A stretch of DNA of 7,448 nucleotides, taken from the NCBI GenBank assembly GCA_946482335.1, contig CAMLRG010000241.1, positions 1-7,448 of the forward strand, written 5' to 3'. The translations under genes were made by a program, and so were the position numbers. This stretch comes from an uncultured Duganella sp. (GTDB lineage Bacteria; Pseudomonadota; Gammaproteobacteria; Burkholderiales; Burkholderiaceae). Positions within the stretch are counted from its first letter, which is position 1, and each line of letters starts with the position of its first letter. The notes under the pieces were generated by a model, which had not been told where the DNA came from, did not search any database, and saw only the letters and a list, made by a program, of their open reading frames with translations. Below are positions 5,756 to 7,448 of the stretch, piece by piece.

Positions 5756-6475
5756 TTACGCCCCGATCGACTTGATGACTTTACCCTGCTCGTCCAGCAT
5801 CTGGATTTCGGCCTTTCCGTCGGCGGTCACCTGCAGCATCATACGGGTGCGGCCTTTGGCATCCTTCAGTTGCAGCATTGAGCCCTTTTCACCACTGTTT
5901 CCGAGCCAGATGCGGTTTTTGCCCAAGCGGCCTTCGTCGGACAACTTCTCCCAATAGGCGCGCCGCTCCGCTTCCGGCAGCTTGCGCGCTTCCTCGCCGA
6001 AACGCTTGATATCGTCCATGGAGGTGACTTTGAAGTTCGGCACGTCATTGATCAGGATACCTGTCATCTGATGGGTAGCGCTGTCAGTATTCAGAAGTTG
6101 CAGTGCCTGGTCCTGGCGGAAGCGGTCGAAAGTCAGCGACAACCCGGACGATACCTTGCCTTCGGCGGTGATGCTGCCCTTCTGGATCAGCCCCCCGTTC
6201 TCCGTGCCCTCCTCGTTGATGAACAACATGCCGGCGAAGGAGCGGCGATCGGGCCGCGCCCCCTCTACGCCCTGCTTGAAATCACCCGGGAACTGGGCCT
6301 TGTTCGAGATGATGATCCGCTTGGTCCCGTCGGGCTCCACGACATTGATACGCCCGACCGTGATCTCATCGAAAACTTCCTTTCGTTCGCTCTTGGCACC
6401 CGTCAGCGCGAATACGGCGGCCAATGCGGCGGCCATGGTCGTTGCGCCGGACAGGAAGGTACGAAGCTGCGACAT
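5756..6475 (-). CDS. exported or membrane-anchored protein of unknown function with beta-hairpin repeats
   Basis: The function of this 239-residue protein is not recognised. An N-terminal hydrophobic segment (about 9-26) after a short basic start acts as a signal peptide or anchor, placing the rest in the periplasm. The body has at least three alternating-hydrophobic units with a central DGT/KGR/QGK turn: 42-58 (RINVVEPDGTKRIIISN), 200-216 (MLQLKDAKGRTRMMLQV) and 223-238 (EIQMLDEQGKVIKSIG). This implies a beta-rich fold. A charged, probably helical insert (about 152-184) lies between the first and second. The start ATG 6475 has AGGAGA 5 bases upstream. It begins 21 bp after the stop of the XRE regulator gene on the same strand, so the two are almost certainly co-transcribed. 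A role linked to that membrane regulator is likely but unproven. I recall similar uncharacterised proteins in related bacteria. Confidence 0.8.
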   Translation of the reverse strand: MSQLRTFLSGATTMAAALAAVFALTGAKSERKEVFDEITVGRINVVEPDGTKRIIISNKAQFPGDFKQGVEGARPDRRSFAGMLFINEEGTENGGLIQKGSITAEGKVSSGLSLTFDRFRQDQALQLLNTDSATHQMTGILINDVPNFKVTSMDDIKRFGEEARKLPEAERRAYWEKLSDEGRLGKNRIWLGNSGEKGSMLQLKDAKGRTRMMLQVTADGKAEIQMLDEQGKVIKSIGA

Positions 6476-6496
6476 GTGTGTCTCCTTATTTTTCGT

Positions 6497-7249
6497 TTAG
6501 AGGGATTGGGGCTTGTTGCGGATTCGGCGCAGGCGCCATTCGAGGAACAGGCTGACAAAGCCGCCCACGAAAATGGTCGCGCCAAGTACATGGATGATGC
6601 GGTTGCCGAAAGCCTTTTCGTGCTCGGTCTTGACCAGGTCAAAACGCCGGCGCCCGTTTTCCGCTTGCTCGACATAAAAACTGCCGCGGTCCACCTTGGA
6701 CTCGACGGTCACAGGCCGCACACGGTTGGCCTTGAATTCCGCTTGCCGTTTCAAAGCTTCTTCCATGGCAAACATCTGGGCTGCCGCCTTGAGGAAGAGG
6801 ATTTCGTCATGTTTCTCAAAAATATTCTCCGCCTCGCCGGCCAGGATCACGCCCGGCGACATATAGCGGTAGACTTTATTCGAGAAGAAAATCCCGTCAT
6901 TGGCAGCCAGCATCAGTGCGAAGCCAACGATCCAGGCCAACCCCGATCCAAACACCCAGCGCTTGTAGTTGTGCACCTGTACCGCCACCGCGTCGGAGGT
7001 GAACTTGCTGACCTCAGGGATGTGGCGCAATGTCGTGTTGAGAATCTGCTTGTCCAGATCCTGCAGGAAGCTGGAAGCCTCCATGCCGAGGCCCGAGATA
7101 ATCGTGCCGAACATCTCGGCCGAAGGCACCGACTTATCGTTTTCCAGCTTGGACAGGTACGACTGCTCGATCCCGATCGCCTCCGCGAATTGGGGCTGCG
7201 TCAGCCCTTTCTCCATCCGGATCTGTTTGAGTTTTTCGCCAAAATTCAT
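6497..7249 (-). CDS. membrane-anchored XRE-family transcriptional regulator
   Basis: The first 60 residues of this 250-residue protein form a Cro/C1-type helix-turn-helix. Helix 2 is TQPQFAEAIG (17-26) and recognition helix 3 is IEQSYLSKLEN (27-37). Two hydrophobic segments follow, at about 99-116 and 217-236. Basic residues before the first (YKRW) and after the second (RLRRIRNK) place both ends in the cytoplasm. That leaves a loop of about 100 residues (117-216) in the periplasm, which is charged and could be a sensor. The recognition and sensing parts are thus split by the membrane, unlike ordinary soluble XRE repressors. ATG 7249 has AAAGGAG 4 bases upstream. It is the first gene of a two-gene unit with the exported protein. 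The target genes and signal are unknown; autoregulation is plausible given the pentamer repeats upstream. Confidence 0.87.
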   Translation of the reverse strand: MNFGEKLKQIRMEKGLTQPQFAEAIGIEQSYLSKLENDKSVPSAEMFGTIISGLGMEASSFLQDLDKQILNTTLRHIPEVSKFTSDAVAVQVHNYKRWVFGSGLAWIVGFALMLAANDGIFFSNKVYRYMSPGVILAGEAENIFEKHDEILFLKAAAQMFAMEEALKRQAEFKANRVRPVTVESKVDRGSFYVEQAENGRRRFDLVKTEHEKAFGNRIIHVLGATIFVGGFVSLFLEWRLRRIRNKPQSL

Positions 7250-7273
7250 CGCACTCCTTTCCTAGACGTCATC

Positions 7274-7331
7274 GAATAGCCCGTATTCTTGGGCATTCCT
7301 ACAGGACTTGGAAGATGAATATTGACGAATA
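7274..7331. promoter_or_regulatory. cluster of GAATA/TATTC pentamers upstream of the XRE gene
   Basis: GAATA occurs at 7274-7278, 7317-7321 and 7327-7331, and its complement TATTC at 7284-7288. The first pair forms a perfect inverted repeat with a 5-bp spacer (GAATA-GCCCG-TATTC). The last two are direct repeats spaced exactly 10 bp, one helical turn. The cluster lies 25-82 bp upstream of the XRE start codon, where an autoregulatory operator would be expected. No clear -35/-10 pair is recognisable in this gap. Confidence 0.35.
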
Positions 7332-7414
7332 GGCATGAATTTTTTGGCGGGAAGCATGCAGACTTCAAGAATCCAGCCAAAGCCGCGCTTGCCCGGAGCT
7401 CCGACGTGAGCCCC

Positions 7415-7448
7415 AAAAGCAAAAAGCCCAACCGGTTAAGGCTGGGCT
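7415..7448 (-). terminator. Rho-independent terminator of a gene beyond the right edge
   Basis: On the minus strand AGCCCAGCC, the loop TTAACC and GGTTGGGCT form a 9-bp stem (7425-7448, one G-U pair). It is followed by TTTTGCTTTT (7415-7424). This is a strong intrinsic terminator for minus-strand transcription entering from outside the window. It separates that gene from the XRE unit, which must therefore have its own promoter between about 7250 and 7414. Confidence 0.85.

Noticed and set aside
6071..7279. 402-codon open frame on the plus strand opposite the XRE/exported-protein pair
   Set aside because: Both minus-strand genes have good ribosome binding sites and sensible domains. The antisense product has no signal, domain or start site support.

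Overview
The window looks like chromosomal DNA of a GC-rich Gram-negative proteobacterium. My best guess is a betaproteobacterium of the Oxalobacteraceae (Massilia/Duganella type). The grounds are the base composition, a lipoprotein that begins its mature part with Cys followed by a glycine run, a Tat-exported GH95 enzyme, a DUF3334 protein, and the general feel of the proteins. No 16S or other decisive marker is present, so this assignment is inference.

Layout. Left edge: a tRNA-Asn(GUU) on the minus strand, cut by the window edge, with a good promoter of its own. Next, on the minus strand, is a DUF3334-type protein. It carries an E-x2-N-x22-P motif like the CheC/CheX phosphatases and ends in a tail like the CheY-docking peptide of CheZ. 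The middle (about 958-5677) is a small plant-polysaccharide locus. A PL1 pectate lyase and a GH95 alpha-L-fucosidase/alpha-L-galactosidase are in tandem on the minus strand. A lipoprotein esterase of the esterase D/feruloyl-esterase (CE1-like) type runs divergently on the plus strand. The right part (5756-7249, minus strand) is a tight two-gene unit: a membrane-anchored XRE-type regulator followed by an exported protein of unknown function. The right edge holds a strong Rho-independent terminator belonging to a minus-strand gene outside the window.

How the parts may work together. The three carbohydrate enzymes each carry a different export signal: Sec for the lyase, Tat for GH95 and a lipobox for the esterase. 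Together they could cut a pectin backbone and remove L-fucose/L-galactose and ester decorations. The 246-bp divergent region holds an 11-bp perfect inverted repeat, one arm of which sits inside the pectate lyase promoter spacer, plus a GntR-like half-palindrome. The 85-bp gap before GH95 holds a CRP-like site about 43 bp upstream of a predicted start point. This suggests substrate-specific control plus catabolite control, which is inferred and untested. The XRE/exported-protein pair has the shape of a transmembrane sensing unit, and pentamer repeats upstream could be its operator.

No gene-free stretch exceeds 300 bases. I see no insertion sequence, CRISPR array, phage gene or integrase. The large overlapping open frames on the opposite strands look like GC-driven shadows.
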